From JBJEQG01 sp051881635 (lineage in GTDB: Bacteria; Bacillota; Clostridia; Oscillospirales; Acutalibacteraceae): 33,269 nt of DNA. The notes below the pieces were generated by a model. That model saw only the letters and a program-made list of their open reading frames with translations. It was not told where the DNA came from and made no database searches. Made by a program: the position numbers and the translations under genes. The first letter of the stretch is position 1, and every line of letters starts with the position of its first letter. Positions 22,050 through 30,273 of the stretch are shown piece after piece. The DNA is taken from the NCBI GenBank assembly GCA_051881635.1, contig JBJEQG010000161.1, positions 1-33,269 on the forward strand. The letters are read 5' to 3'.

Positions 22050-24491
22050 ATGTATAAGTTTAACGGTTTTACGGAAAAAGCAAATGCAGCTGTCAATCGT
22101 GCGATAGAGTACGCTCAAAAGCTGGGGCATACCTATGTGGGCAGTGAACATATTTTATATGGTGTACTGACGGAAGAAGGAACGGTAGCAGCGTCGGTTT
22201 TGGAAGAACTTGGCGTTAAGGGTGAAATGTTGGATAAAATTATCCAACAGGAAAGCGATGTCGGTTCTCAGACAATATTAACACCGAATGACTTTACACC
22301 ACGCAGTAAGCGTGTTATGCAGTTGGCGGTTATGCAGGCATCACGCATGGGACAAAAATATGTTGGAACAGAACATCTTCTTTTGGCATTGATTTCCGAT
22401 ATAGACAGCTTTGCTGTTCGTTTTCTTGCGGCGATGAATGTGCGTCCAAGTGACATTGTGGAGCATTTGAGAGGAAAACTCAGTAATGACGGTGGCTTTG
22501 ACAATTCAAGCGGCAGCGAAAATCAAACCGCCCATGAAAACACCAAAACTTTGGACCAATTCGGCAGAGATTTGACAGCGTCAGCCGCAAAAGGCGAAAT
22601 TGACCCTGTTATTGGTCGTCAGGAAGAAATTGAGCGTGTTATTCAAATTTTGTGCCGCCGTACCAAAAACAATCCTTGCCTTATCGGTGAACCGGGTGTC
22701 GGTAAAACCGCCGTTGCGGAAGGTCTGGCATTGAAAATTTCACAGGGAGAAGTCCCCGAACTGCTTAAAAACAAGCGTGTTGTTGCATTGGATTTAACCG
22801 GTATGGTTGCCGGTACAAAATACAGGGGTGATTTTGAGGACAGAATTTCCAAAGCAATTGAGGAAGTCAAAAACGCCAAAGATGTTATTCTGTTCATTGA
22901 TGAACTTCATACCATTATCGGTGCCGGTTCGGCAGAGGGGTCGACTGATGCCGCCAACATCTTAAAGCCGTCTTTGGCTCGTGGTGATTTTCAAGTTATC
23001 GGTGCAACCACAATTAACGAATATCGAAAGTACATCGAAAAAGATGCCGCTTTGGAACGGCGTTTCCAACCTGTTACCGTTGGCGAACCAAGCGAGGAGG
23101 AAACAGTTGAAATACTCAAAGGTCTGCGTGACCGCTATGAGGCACACCATAAGGTTAAGATTACGGACGAAGCGATTAACGCCGCCGTCAAACTTTCCTC
23201 ACGCTATATTGCCGACCGTTATTTGCCCGACAAGGCGATTGACCTTGTGGACGAGGCGTGTTCCAAAGTGCGTTTGAGAGCCTATACTGCTCCTGATGAC
23301 CTGCACGAACTTGAAAACCATATCAGGCAGTTGGAGCAGGAAAAAGCGGCCGCCGTCAACGCACAGGATTTTGAACAGGCCGCAAAACTGCGTGATGAAG
23401 AGAAAAAGCTGAATGAAACGCTTGAAGCCAAGAAGAAAGAATGGCAGGACAAAAACGAGCATACAAACGGTGAAGTAACACCGGAAGATATTGCACAGAT
23501 TGTTTCAGGTTGGACGGGAGTTCCTGTTGTTCAGCTGACAGAGGCGGAAAGCAAACGGCTTTTGAAAATGGAAACCGAATTACATCAACGCATTGTCGGA
23601 CAAGATGAAGCCGTATCAGCAGTATCGAAAGCCATTCGTCGTGGGCGTGTTGGATTGAAAGACCCCAAGCGTCCTATCGGTTCGTTCATCTTTTTAGGTC
23701 CAACAGGTGTCGGCAAAACGGAACTTTGCAAGGCGTTGGCTCAGTCAATGTTCGGTGACGAAAATGCCATGATTCGTTTGGATATGTCCGAATTTATGGA
23801 GAAACATACGGTTTCCAAGCTGATTGGTTCTCCTCCGGGATATGTCGGTTTTGATGAGGGAGGACAGTTGACCGAGCAAGTCAGACGCCGTCCGTATTCC
23901 GTCATTTTGTTCGATGAAATCGAAAAAGCTCACCCTGATGTGTTCAATGTGCTTTTGCAGATTTTGGACGACGGGCGTTTGACGGACGCACAGGGTCGCC
24001 ATGTCAACTTCAAAAATACGATTATCATTATGACCTCAAATGTCGGAGCGAGAATGATTACGGAAAAGCAAAATGCCCGTTTGGGATTTGCAGGCAATGA
24101 GGACAAAACAGCCGACAGCAATATTCATGATATGGTTATGGGCGAACTGAAAAATACATTCCGTCCCGAGTTTTTGAACCGTGTCGATGACATCATTGTC
24201 TTTAATAAGCTGAGGGAGGAAGATATTGAAGAAATTTCCCGCCGTATGCTCGCAACCTTGCAGAAAAGATTGCAGGATATGGATATTACCGCCATATTTG
24301 AGGAAAGTGCAATCAAAGCGATTGCAAAAGCCGGCTTTGATGAGGTTTACGGTGCAAGACCGCTGAGAAGAGCCATTCAATCCAAGATTGAGGACCGCAT
24401 TTCCGAGTTGATGTTGGAAGGCAGTATCAAGTCGGGAGATAAAATGACCTGCCGTTTTGAAAATGACAATTTTGTTTTCGCTACGGCTTAA
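22050..24491 (+). CDS. clpC: ATP-dependent Clp protease ATPase subunit ClpC
   Basis: The 813-residue AAA+ unfoldase feeds phospho-arginine-tagged proteins to ClpP. Domains in order are: two Clp_N repeats (about 1-145), AAA1 with Walker A GEPGVGKT (213-220) and Walker B VILFIDELHT, a middle domain containing a UVR-like helix (about 428-460, NAQDFEQAAKLRDEEKKL), AAA2 with GPTGVGKT (550-557), the ClpP-docking loop LGF (678-680) and the D2-small domain. The ATG at 22050 has AAGGAGG eight bases upstream; the frame is open back to 21969, but that part has no ribosome site. A 119-bp gap separates it from mcsB, with no clear internal promoter. RadA, often next in Firmicutes, is not here. Confidence 0.97.
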   Translation: MYKFNGFTEKANAAVNRAIEYAQKLGHTYVGSEHILYGVLTEEGTVAASVLEELGVKGEMLDKIIQQESDVGSQTILTPNDFTPRSKRVMQLAVMQASRMGQKYVGTEHLLLALISDIDSFAVRFLAAMNVRPSDIVEHLRGKLSNDGGFDNSSGSENQTAHENTKTLDQFGRDLTASAAKGEIDPVIGRQEEIERVIQILCRRTKNNPCLIGEPGVGKTAVAEGLALKISQGEVPELLKNKRVVALDLTGMVAGTKYRGDFEDRISKAIEEVKNAKDVILFIDELHTIIGAGSAEGSTDAANILKPSLARGDFQVIGATTINEYRKYIEKDAALERRFQPVTVGEPSEEETVEILKGLRDRYEAHHKVKITDEAINAAVKLSSRYIADRYLPDKAIDLVDEACSKVRLRAYTAPDDLHELENHIRQLEQEKAAAVNAQDFEQAAKLRDEEKKLNETLEAKKKEWQDKNEHTNGEVTPEDIAQIVSGWTGVPVVQLTEAESKRLLKMETELHQRIVGQDEAVSAVSKAIRRGRVGLKDPKRPIGSFIFLGPTGVGKTELCKALAQSMFGDENAMIRLDMSEFMEKHTVSKLIGSPPGYVGFDEGGQLTEQVRRRPYSVILFDEIEKAHPDVFNVLLQILDDGRLTDAQGRHVNFKNTIIIMTSNVGARMITEKQNARLGFAGNEDKTADSNIHDMVMGELKNTFRPEFLNRVDDIIVFNKLREEDIEEISRRMLATLQKRLQDMDITAIFEESAIKAIAKAGFDEVYGARPLRRAIQSKIEDRISELMLEGSIKSGDKMTCRFENDNFVFATA

Positions 24492-24511
24492 TATAGATAG
24501 CATAAAGTCTG

Positions 24512-24549
24512 AAACAGCTTCTGATTCTTTTATGGATTGGAGGCTGTTT
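24512..24549 (+). terminator. Possible terminator after clpC (no T tail)
   Basis: AAACAGCTTCTGAT (24512-24525) pairs with ATTGGAGGCTGTTT (24536-24549) using several G-T wobbles. No T run follows, so it may be a 3'-end stabiliser. Confidence 0.35.
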
Positions 24550-24651
24550 GCCGTTATCGGCGATAAGGTTATTTTTGTACGCATTTTTTTCTTAAAGTAT
24601 GTAATTGAAAGATAATTTGGGCATAATTTTGTTATTGTACAATAAAAAAAG

Positions 24652-24683
24652 AAAATTATTTCTTAAAAGGAAATAATTTTTTA
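24652..24683 (+). terminator. AT-rich hairpin upstream of the SGNH gene
   Basis: A perfect 11-bp stem (AAAATTATTTC 24652-24662, complement 24670-24680), loop TTAAAAG, then TT. It is likely the true end of the ctsR operon transcript. A TATAAT at 24696-24701 follows, probably the -10 of the next gene, with no good -35. Confidence 0.55.
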
Positions 24684-24726
24684 ACATTTTTGGTATATAA
24701 TACAAACAAGAAATGAGGTGCTTATT

Positions 24727-25431
24727 ATGGCAAATGTAACAAATATCGGTATCTGGGGCGACTCGATTTTGAAAGGCATTATTTTGGACGAGAATGACGG
24801 GCGTTATAAACAGTTTAAGCAGTGTGCGGTCAATGTGTTCAAACGCATTTTCAACATGGTTGATGTCCGCAACAATTCCCGTTTTGGCTGTACCGCACCG
24901 AAAGCACAAAAAAATTTGGATATGACACTGCGAAAAGGTTATCAGGCTGATGTCGTTCTTTTGGAGTTCGGCGGAAACGACTGCGACTTTAATTGGGCGG
25001 AAGTGTCGGCAAACCCTACCGGTCACCATGAACCCAATACACCTCCGAAACAATTTGTACAGTCCATGCGTGATATGATTGAAACACTTTTGAGGTATCA
25101 TATTACGCCGATTTTGATGAACCTGCCGCCGATTGACTCGGAACGCTATTTTCAGTGGATTAGTCAAATGGAAAATGTCAACGCCAATAATGTCATGAAG
25201 TGGCTGAAAGAAAAAGAGGTTATCTATCGTCAGCAGGAAAGCTATTCGCATAAAATCGAAAAGTTGGCACGGGAATATGATTTGCATTTGATTGATGTTC
25301 GAGAGCCGTTTCTGGAAGTGCGGGACTATAAAAACTATCTCTGTCAGGACGGAATTCACCTGAACAAAAAGGGACAGAAACTTCTGTATAAAACCTTTTC
25401 GGATTATGCCCAACATTTCATTACGGCATAA
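24727..25431 (+). CDS. SGNH/GDSL-family hydrolase
   Basis: The 234-residue product shows the SGNH blocks: GDS with S13 (IWGDSILKGI), GGND with N85 region (LLEFGGNDCD) and D208-x2-H211 (CQDGIHLNKKG), giving a serine esterase/lipase/acyl-hydrolase fold. No signal peptide is present, so a cytosolic ester or acetyl-ester (for example carbohydrate deacetylation) is likelier than a secreted lipase; the substrate is unknown. The ATG at 24727 follows GAGGTG by six bases; a GTG at 24718 lies in the ribosome site. ispF begins 12 bp after its stop, so the two are co-transcribed. Confidence 0.88.
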   Translation: MANVTNIGIWGDSILKGIILDENDGRYKQFKQCAVNVFKRIFNMVDVRNNSRFGCTAPKAQKNLDMTLRKGYQADVVLLEFGGNDCDFNWAEVSANPTGHHEPNTPPKQFVQSMRDMIETLLRYHITPILMNLPPIDSERYFQWISQMENVNANNVMKWLKEKEVIYRQQESYSHKIEKLAREYDLHLIDVREPFLEVRDYKNYLCQDGIHLNKKGQKLLYKTFSDYAQHFITA

Positions 25432-25443
25432 TGGAGGGAAAGT

Positions 25444-25932
25444 ATGAATTTTCGTATTGGTCATGGCTATGATGTGCATAAGTTGGTTGAGGGACGAAAG
25501 CTGATTTTGGGCGGCGTATGTATTCCGCATGATTTGGGTTTGCTTGGACATTCAGATGCTGATGTTCTGACTCATGCCATTATGGACGCTCTTTTAGGGG
25601 CGGCTGCTTTGGGTGATATTGGTTTGCATTTCCCCGATAATGATGAGCAATATAAAGGGGCAGACAGTCTTGTTCTTTTGGCGAAAGTGGGAGAACTTTT
25701 AGCGGAAAAAAGCTATACCGTTTCCAACATTGACGCTACAATTATCGCTCAGAAACCTAAACTCCGTCCGTACATTCCCGAAATGACGAAACATATTGCC
25801 CAAACCCTGCAATTACCTTTGGATTGTGTCAACATTAAAGCCACAACAGAGGAAGGTTTGGGTTTCAGCGGTCGCTGTGAGGGCATTTCTGCCCATGCGG
25901 TAGCTTTATTGGTCGGCAACAAAATATATTGA
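25444..25932 (+). CDS. ispF: 2-C-methyl-D-erythritol 2,4-cyclodiphosphate synthase
   Basis: IspF converts CDP-methylerythritol phosphate to the cyclodiphosphate in the MEP isoprenoid pathway. The 162-residue product has the metal ligands D10 and H12 (RIGHGYDVHKL) and H44 (DADVLTHAIMDALLGA), the GDIGLHFPD loop, and the C-terminal KATTEEGLGFSGRCEGISAHAV signature. The ATG follows GGAGGG by seven bases. IspD, often adjacent or fused, is not in the window. It ends at a strong terminator. Confidence 0.97.
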   Translation: MNFRIGHGYDVHKLVEGRKLILGGVCIPHDLGLLGHSDADVLTHAIMDALLGAAALGDIGLHFPDNDEQYKGADSLVLLAKVGELLAEKSYTVSNIDATIIAQKPKLRPYIPEMTKHIAQTLQLPLDCVNIKATTEEGLGFSGRCEGISAHAVALLVGNKIY

Positions 25933-25969
25933 TACATATAGGAAAATTTTTGCTCAGTTCATTTTTAAT

Positions 25970-26012
25970 AAACACCACATGAGATTGTTATTTTTCTCAT
26001 GCGGTGTTTTTC
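25970..26012 (+). terminator. Rho-independent terminator after ispF
   Basis: A 15-bp stem with one mismatch (25970-25984 with 25995-26009), a 10-nt loop and a T run. Confidence 0.88.
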
Positions 26013-26039
26013 CTTTTGATGATGTTGCCCACAGGTTAC

Positions 26040-26068
26040 TTGTTTTATAGGGGCGGTTATGCTATAAT
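26040..26068 (+). promoter_or_regulatory. Promoter of the unknown gene at 26244
   Basis: TTGTTT (26040-26045), a 17-bp spacer and TATAAT (26063-26068), with TGC before the -10. Transcription would begin near 26075 and read through the structured element. Confidence 0.72.
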
Positions 26069-26090
26069 ACTGTTGCGATAAAAATATGTT

Positions 26091-26226
26091 CGTCCGATAA
26101 TAGCATTAAAAAATTTATCCCAAATCCCATAAAAGACGGGTTTCCAAAGGGACTTTGTCCCTTTGGTGGGGTCAAGAGGCAACGCCCCTTGTAGGGTGCG
26201 GGGCAAAGCCCTGCCATTATCGGACG
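26091..26226. repeat. 136-bp structured element with 11-bp terminal inverted repeats
   Basis: CGTCCGATAAT (26091-26101) and ATTATCGGACG (26216-26226) are perfect inverted copies. Between them is a perfect 10-bp hairpin, CCAAAGGGAC-TTT-GTCCCTTTGG (near 26137-26159), and two GC-rich arms (GGGG...CCCC, GGGGCAAAGCCC). GC content is well above the surroundings. There is no obvious target-site duplication. It sits in the leader between the promoter at 26040 and the ribosome site AGAGGG at 26231, so it is either a small non-coding repeat of MITE type or a cis-acting RNA, or both. Short frames inside it look non-coding. Confidence 0.65.
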
Positions 26227-26243
26227 GGAAAGAGGGTATTTGC

Positions 26244-26840
26244 GTGAGTGATTTGTCAACGGTGATGTTTTCGACGGTTAAGGCAAAGTATTTCGAGGCG
26301 TTCTATAATTTTCAGTCCTTACTGCTGAATAGCTGTGCGGAGGGAAGTTTGGAAACAAAAGCCGATGTTATGCAGGCAACAAAAAAATTGGAAACGGAAT
26401 TGATGGGCGAAAGGGAAGTGCTGAACCTCTCCAAAGAGGAAACAAAAGCTCCCGAAATTGAATGCATGCTTAACGGCTTTTCTGTAACGGAACATAGGGA
26501 CGGCATTACATTGAATTTCCTGCCCGTCTTTGAGGGAACGGAAAATTGCTCCGTCTGTGTTAAGAGCAACAGAACTGCTGTGTCCTGCTTTAAGGTTCAA
26601 GGGGCTTTTTCGGTGGATTTGTGTTCCCAAGCGTTGATTTACGGGGACGAAAAATATTCTGTCGGCATTATGAGTGCCGACAAACAAAACGGTTTGGCAT
26701 TGACTGCCGGTGCGGGCGACAGCGGTATTAAGGGTGAAGTCCAAATGAAAGTTATCGCCTTTACCGCTGACAAATATATTGTCGATAATGCCGATAAATA
26801 TATGGATATATCCACTCTTGTTAAATATGTCAAAGGGTAA
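26244..26840 (+). CDS. Unrecognised 198-residue protein
   Basis: I do not recognise this family. The start chosen is GTG at 26244, seven bases after AGAGGG; the frame is open further upstream through the repeat element, but those codons are part of the repeat. The product has no signal peptide or membrane segment. The first 75 or so residues are helical and charged (QSLLLNSCAEGSLETKADVMQATKKLETELMGEREVL). The rest is strand-rich (DGITLNFLPVFEGTENCSVCVKSNRTAVSCF, GALTAGAGDSGIKGEVQMKVIAF-like), with six cysteines scattered and no metal motif. It looks like an intracellular two-domain protein of unknown role. It has its own promoter and is followed by nfnAB with a separate promoter. Confidence 0.7.
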   Translation: MSDLSTVMFSTVKAKYFEAFYNFQSLLLNSCAEGSLETKADVMQATKKLETELMGEREVLNLSKEETKAPEIECMLNGFSVTEHRDGITLNFLPVFEGTENCSVCVKSNRTAVSCFKVQGAFSVDLCSQALIYGDEKYSVGIMSADKQNGLALTAGAGDSGIKGEVQMKVIAFTADKYIVDNADKYMDISTLVKYVKG

Positions 26841-26843
26841 CCC

Positions 26844-26872
26844 TTGTATTTGAAAAAAATTTGTGTTATAAT
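26844..26872 (+). promoter_or_regulatory. Promoter of nfnAB
   Basis: TTGTAT (26844-26849), a 17-bp spacer and TATAAT (26867-26872), four bases after the previous stop codon. The leader to the nfnA ATG is about 105 nt. Confidence 0.7.
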
Positions 26873-26984
26873 AATAGACGCTATATATTTCATGGCTTTT
26901 GGATTGTATCCGAAATATAAGACCTTGAATAAAGATTGATATTAAAACTCCAAATCAATATTTTTTCAGAAAGGATTGTGTGAG

Positions 26985-27827
26985 ATGTACAAAATCGTCA
27001 GAAAAAAAGCACTGAACCCCACAGTGTCACTGATGGAAATTGAAGCTCCGCTGATTGCCAAAAAAGCAGAGCCGGGACAATTTATCATTTTCAGAGCAAA
27101 GGAGGACAGCGAGCGTATTCCGTTGACAATCGCTGACTTTGACCGTGAAAAGGGTACGGTTACAATTATCTATCAAATTGTTGGTGGCTCTACAATGGAA
27201 TTGAATACACTTCAAGAGGGTGACAGTCTACATGACTTTGTTGGCCCGTTGGGTGTGCCGAGTGAAACAGAGGGCTTGAAGAAAGTTGCCGTTGTCGGTG
27301 GCGGTGTTGGCTGTGCGATTGCTTACCCGATTGCAAAGAAACTTCATTCTTTGGGCTGTGAGGTTCATAGCGTTGTCGGTTTCCGCAACAAAGATTTGGT
27401 TATTCTGGAAGATGAATTTAAGTCCGTAAGCGACAAACTTTGCATGATGACAGATGACGGCAGCTATGGTACAAAGGGTTTGGTTACAAACGCTTTGGAA
27501 CAGTTGATTACAGAGGGCAACCAATACGATGAAGTTATTGCTATCGGTCCGTTGGTTATGATGAAGTTTGTTGCTTTGACAACAAAGAAATACAACATTA
27601 AGACCGTTGTCAGCATGAACCCGATTATGATTGACGGTACAGGTATGTGCGGCGGCTGTCGTTTGACTGTTGGCGGTGAAACAAAGTTTGCTTGTGTTGA
27701 CGGCCCTGACTTTGACGGTCATTTGGTTGATTTTGACGAAGCAATGCACAGAGGCGGTATGTATAAAGAATTTGAGGCTCATGCCCGTGAGAAAGCGTGC
27801 AACTTGCTCAATCAGGAGGTAAAATAA
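26985..27827 (+). CDS. nfnA: NADH-dependent ferredoxin:NADP+ oxidoreductase, small subunit NfnA
   Basis: With NfnB it forms the electron-bifurcating transhydrogenase that couples NADH and reduced ferredoxin to NADP+ reduction. The 280-residue product has a ferredoxin-reductase-type FAD domain (AEPGQFIIFRAKEDSERIPLTIAD), an NAD domain (VAVVGGGVGCAIAYPIAKKL) and a C-terminal [2Fe-2S] site with C222, C225 and C237 plus D218 (DGTGMCGGCRLTVGG, FACVDGPDFDGH). An aspartate ligand is reported for this family. The ATG at 26985 has AAGGA nine bases upstream; a TTG at 26976 overlaps it. PyrK and sulfide dehydrogenase beta subunits share the fold, but the NfnB neighbour decides the call. nfnB starts at the next base. 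Confidence 0.92.
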   Translation: MYKIVRKKALNPTVSLMEIEAPLIAKKAEPGQFIIFRAKEDSERIPLTIADFDREKGTVTIIYQIVGGSTMELNTLQEGDSLHDFVGPLGVPSETEGLKKVAVVGGGVGCAIAYPIAKKLHSLGCEVHSVVGFRNKDLVILEDEFKSVSDKLCMMTDDGSYGTKGLVTNALEQLITEGNQYDEVIAIGPLVMMKFVALTTKKYNIKTVVSMNPIMIDGTGMCGGCRLTVGGETKFACVDGPDFDGHLVDFDEAMHRGGMYKEFEAHAREKACNLLNQEVK

Positions 27828-29225
27828 ATGGCTGTACAAAGAAATATGGACCCGAAAAAATGCCCCATGCCCGTACAAGACCCCGAAGTTCGCAGAAACA
27901 ACTTTGATGAAGTTGCGTTGGGTTATACATACGAAATGGCTGTTACAGAGGCTCGCAGATGTTTGAATTGCCCGAAAAAGCCTTGCCGCAGTGCCTGTCC
28001 CGTATCCATTGACATTCCCGCATTTATCGAGCGTGTTGCTAATGAAGATATGGAGGGTGCTTACGAGATTTTGACGGCATCAAGTGCATTACCGGCTGTT
28101 TGCGGTCGTGTATGTCCTCAAGAAAATCAGTGCGAGGGCAAATGCGTTAGAGGTATTAAAACAGAAAGCGTTGGTATCGGTCGTTTGGAGCGTTTTGTTG
28201 CCGACTATCATAGAGAGCATTGTACGGAACAGCCGACAGTTCCCGAACAAAACGGCCATAAGGTTGCCGTTATCGGTGCAGGTCCGAGCGGTTTGACAGC
28301 CGCAGGCGATTTGGCGAAACTCGGCTATAAAGTGACCGTTTATGAAGCTCTCCACCTTGCAGGCGGTGTATTGGTTTACGGTATTCCAGAGTTCCGTCTG
28401 CCGAAAGTTATTGTACAAAAGGAAATCGACAACCTTAAAGCCATTGGCGTTGATATTGAAACCAACATGGTTATCGGCAAGGTTTTGACGGTTGACGAAT
28501 TGTTCGAGATGGGCAACGAGGCAATTTATATTGCCAGTGGTGCAGGTTTGCCGAGATTTATGGGTATTCCAGGCGAGAGCCTTAACGGCGTTTATTCCGC
28601 TAATGAGTTCCTTACAAGAATTAACCTTATGAAAGCATACAAAGAGGACAGCAAAACGCCGATTAAGAGAGGTTCAAGCGTGGCTGTTGTCGGCGGCGGT
28701 AATGTTGCTATGGACGCTGCAAGAAGTGCAAAGCGTTTGGGTGCGGAAACCGTATATATTGTTTACCGCAGAGGTATGGAAGAATTGCCTGCCCGTAAAG
28801 AGGAAGTTGAACACGCTGAGGAAGAAGGCATTATCTTCAAGACTTTGACAAACCCTGTTGAGGTTTTGGGTGACGAAAACGGCAAAGTTTGCGGTATGCG
28901 TTGCGTGGAAATGGAATTGGGTGAGCCTGATGCCAGCGGTCGCCGCCGTCCGATTGTCAAAGAGGGCAGTGAGTTTGTACTCGATATTGATACAATGATT
29001 ATGTCTATCGGCACAAGTCCGAACCCGTTGATTAGAAGTACAACTCCCGGACTTGATACAAACAAGCATGGCTGTATCATTACAAAGGACGAGGGCGGTT
29101 TAACAACCCGTGAGGGTGTTTATGCCGGCGGTGATGCTGTAACAGGTGCGGCAACCGTTATTTTGGCTATGGGTGCAGGTAAGTCTGCCGCCAAAGCGAT
29201 TGACGAATATATTAAAAGCAAATAA
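27828..29225 (+). CDS. nfnB: NADH-dependent ferredoxin:NADP+ oxidoreductase, large subunit NfnB
   Basis: The 465-residue subunit binds bifurcating FAD, NADPH and two [4Fe-4S] clusters. The cysteines C45-C48-C53-C57 (CLNCPKKPCRSACP) and C92-C96-C102-C106 (CGRVCPQENQCEGKC) hold the clusters. An FAD Rossmann motif (VIGAGPSGLTAAGDLAKLGY, from about 148), an NADPH motif (VVGGGNVAMDAARSAKRLG, from about 287) and the closing YAGGDAVTGAATVILAMGAGKSAAKAI follow. It resembles the glutamate synthase small subunit GltD, but with no gltB nearby and nfnA directly in front it is NfnB. The ATG follows the nfnA stop with no gap; AGGAGG is inside the nfnA end, so translation is coupled. Electron flow may use the ferredoxin encoded at 14836-15006. 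Confidence 0.93.
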   Translation: MAVQRNMDPKKCPMPVQDPEVRRNNFDEVALGYTYEMAVTEARRCLNCPKKPCRSACPVSIDIPAFIERVANEDMEGAYEILTASSALPAVCGRVCPQENQCEGKCVRGIKTESVGIGRLERFVADYHREHCTEQPTVPEQNGHKVAVIGAGPSGLTAAGDLAKLGYKVTVYEALHLAGGVLVYGIPEFRLPKVIVQKEIDNLKAIGVDIETNMVIGKVLTVDELFEMGNEAIYIASGAGLPRFMGIPGESLNGVYSANEFLTRINLMKAYKEDSKTPIKRGSSVAVVGGGNVAMDAARSAKRLGAETVYIVYRRGMEELPARKEEVEHAEEEGIIFKTLTNPVEVLGDENGKVCGMRCVEMELGEPDASGRRRPIVKEGSEFVLDIDTMIMSIGTSPNPLIRSTTPGLDTNKHGCIITKDEGGLTTREGVYAGGDAVTGAATVILAMGAGKSAAKAIDEYIKSK

Positions 29226-29251
29226 GCGGTTTGTTATAAAACAATAAAGTT

Positions 29252-29292
29252 ATCCCACTCTATGACAAAAGGTGCATAGAGTGGGATTTTTT
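29252..29292 (+). terminator. Rho-independent terminator after nfnAB
   Basis: A perfect 13-bp stem (ATCCCACTCTATG 29252-29264 with CATAGAGTGGGAT 29275-29287), a 10-nt loop and T6. It may also serve the leftward gene that ends at 29307. Confidence 0.92.
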
Positions 29293-29306
29293 ACTCAATA
29301 AAAAAT

Positions 29307-30182
29307 TTATTCCGCACCGCATTTTCCGCAGTCGGTACAGCCGTTGCAGATAATACGGCTGCCGCAGTGCATACACTTTTGACGGTAATGCGGTTTATAA
29401 AGCTGAGTTTCGGGAATGTCCACACCGAAAGCATCCGTTAATTTGAAGTGAATAGGCTTGCCGATAAAACTCATGTTGGACTTGTATGCCATTTCGCTTT
29501 GAATTGATTTTTGCGGAATGGTGTAAAGTCTGCCGTTCTTGACGAATTGCGTTCCCGTTTCAAAAAAGCAAAAGGTAACATTGTGTTTTTGGCAATCGGC
29601 TCTCAAATTCTGTACCCATTCAAAATGACAGGGACGGGCGTTATCGTAATTTTCGCCACCGCAGATGACTTGTTCAATCTGTCCGTCCGATAAATACTTT
29701 TCTATACGCACAGCACCGATAAACGGAGCAACCATAATGCCCTTATGCTTGAAAGGAAGTTTCAAAAGCAGAGGAATACGCTCATCTGTCCGCTTTTGAT
29801 TTTCACAAGTGACATTGAAGAAAATATTTTCCCAACCGTTTCCCCAATCGGACGGCAAACAGTTTTCAACTCTTTGGGGGCGTTTGGTCAAAAGAAAAAA
29901 TTTGACATCGGAGCGTTCACGCATAATATCCCAAGCCGCCGCTCGCCATGCGTCAGCCTCAGGCAAGAAAAAATCAGAGGTCATACACACACGAATTTGT
30001 TCGCCGCTTTGGATTTTGTAAGTGCCGTTTTTGTTTTTTTGTAATGGGTAGTTAAAGTTTTTTGTGCGGAAAATATCCGCACCATTACCGTTTCGCATAC
30101 GGTCAAGAAAATACACATAGCAGTTTTGACAACCCTCACTGCACTTTACACAACCATGCCATGGATTCCAAATATCGTGCAT
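29307..30182 (-). CDS. Gp37/Gp68-family (DUF5131) protein with radical-SAM-like cysteine motif
   Basis: The 291-residue product starts IWNPWHGC and has C11, C14-x3-C18-x2-C21-Y, the CxxxCxxC pattern of radical SAM enzymes, within the characteristic WNPxxGC...GCxxCY opening of the phage Gp37/Gp68 family. Other family marks are RVCMTSDFF, FFLLTKRPQR, NIFFNVTCENQ, FKGIMVAPFIG-like and ICGGENYDNARPCHFEWV. The C-terminus adds a cysteine cluster (C270, C273, C279, C282, C285, C288), probably a metal site. Members are found in phages and bacterial chromosomes, often beside a TcmP partner gene; none is seen here. The function is unknown; a radical or nucleic-acid modification role is only a guess. 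GGAGGTGA precedes the ATG by six bases. It is monocistronic. Confidence 0.85.
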   Translation of the reverse strand: MHDIWNPWHGCVKCSEGCQNCYVYFLDRMRNGNGADIFRTKNFNYPLQKNKNGTYKIQSGEQIRVCMTSDFFLPEADAWRAAAWDIMRERSDVKFFLLTKRPQRVENCLPSDWGNGWENIFFNVTCENQKRTDERIPLLLKLPFKHKGIMVAPFIGAVRIEKYLSDGQIEQVICGGENYDNARPCHFEWVQNLRADCQKHNVTFCFFETGTQFVKNGRLYTIPQKSIQSEMAYKSNMSFIGKPIHFKLTDAFGVDIPETQLYKPHYRQKCMHCGSRIICNGCTDCGKCGAE

Positions 30183-30222
30183 GAAATCACCTCCACATAT
30201 AAAATCCGAACATCTGTATATT

Positions 30223-30251
30223 ATGATAAGATGAATGTGTTATTTTGTAAA
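30223..30251 (-). promoter_or_regulatory. Promoter of the DUF5131 gene
   Basis: On the minus strand TTTACA (30246-30251), a 17-bp spacer and TATCAT (30223-30228), 40 bp ahead of the start codon. Confidence 0.6.
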
Positions 30252-30273
30252 GTCATTTTTGGGGTTCAATATC

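Noticed and set aside
23930..24584. Long minus-strand frames inside clpC and after it
   Set aside because: They are antisense to a highly conserved AAA+ domain and have no ribosome sites.
24592..25551. 319-codon minus-strand frame opposite the SGNH hydrolase
   Set aside because: It mirrors clear SGNH and IspF coding sequence, has no family features, and begins within ispF.
27828..29225. Glutamate synthase small subunit GltD
   Set aside because: Sequence motifs are shared, but there is no gltB nearby and the gene directly follows an nfnA-type subunit in a coupled operon.
29307..30182. Prophage remnant
   Set aside because: No integrase, structural, lysis or attachment-site sequence is near; neighbours are core genes with ordinary composition.
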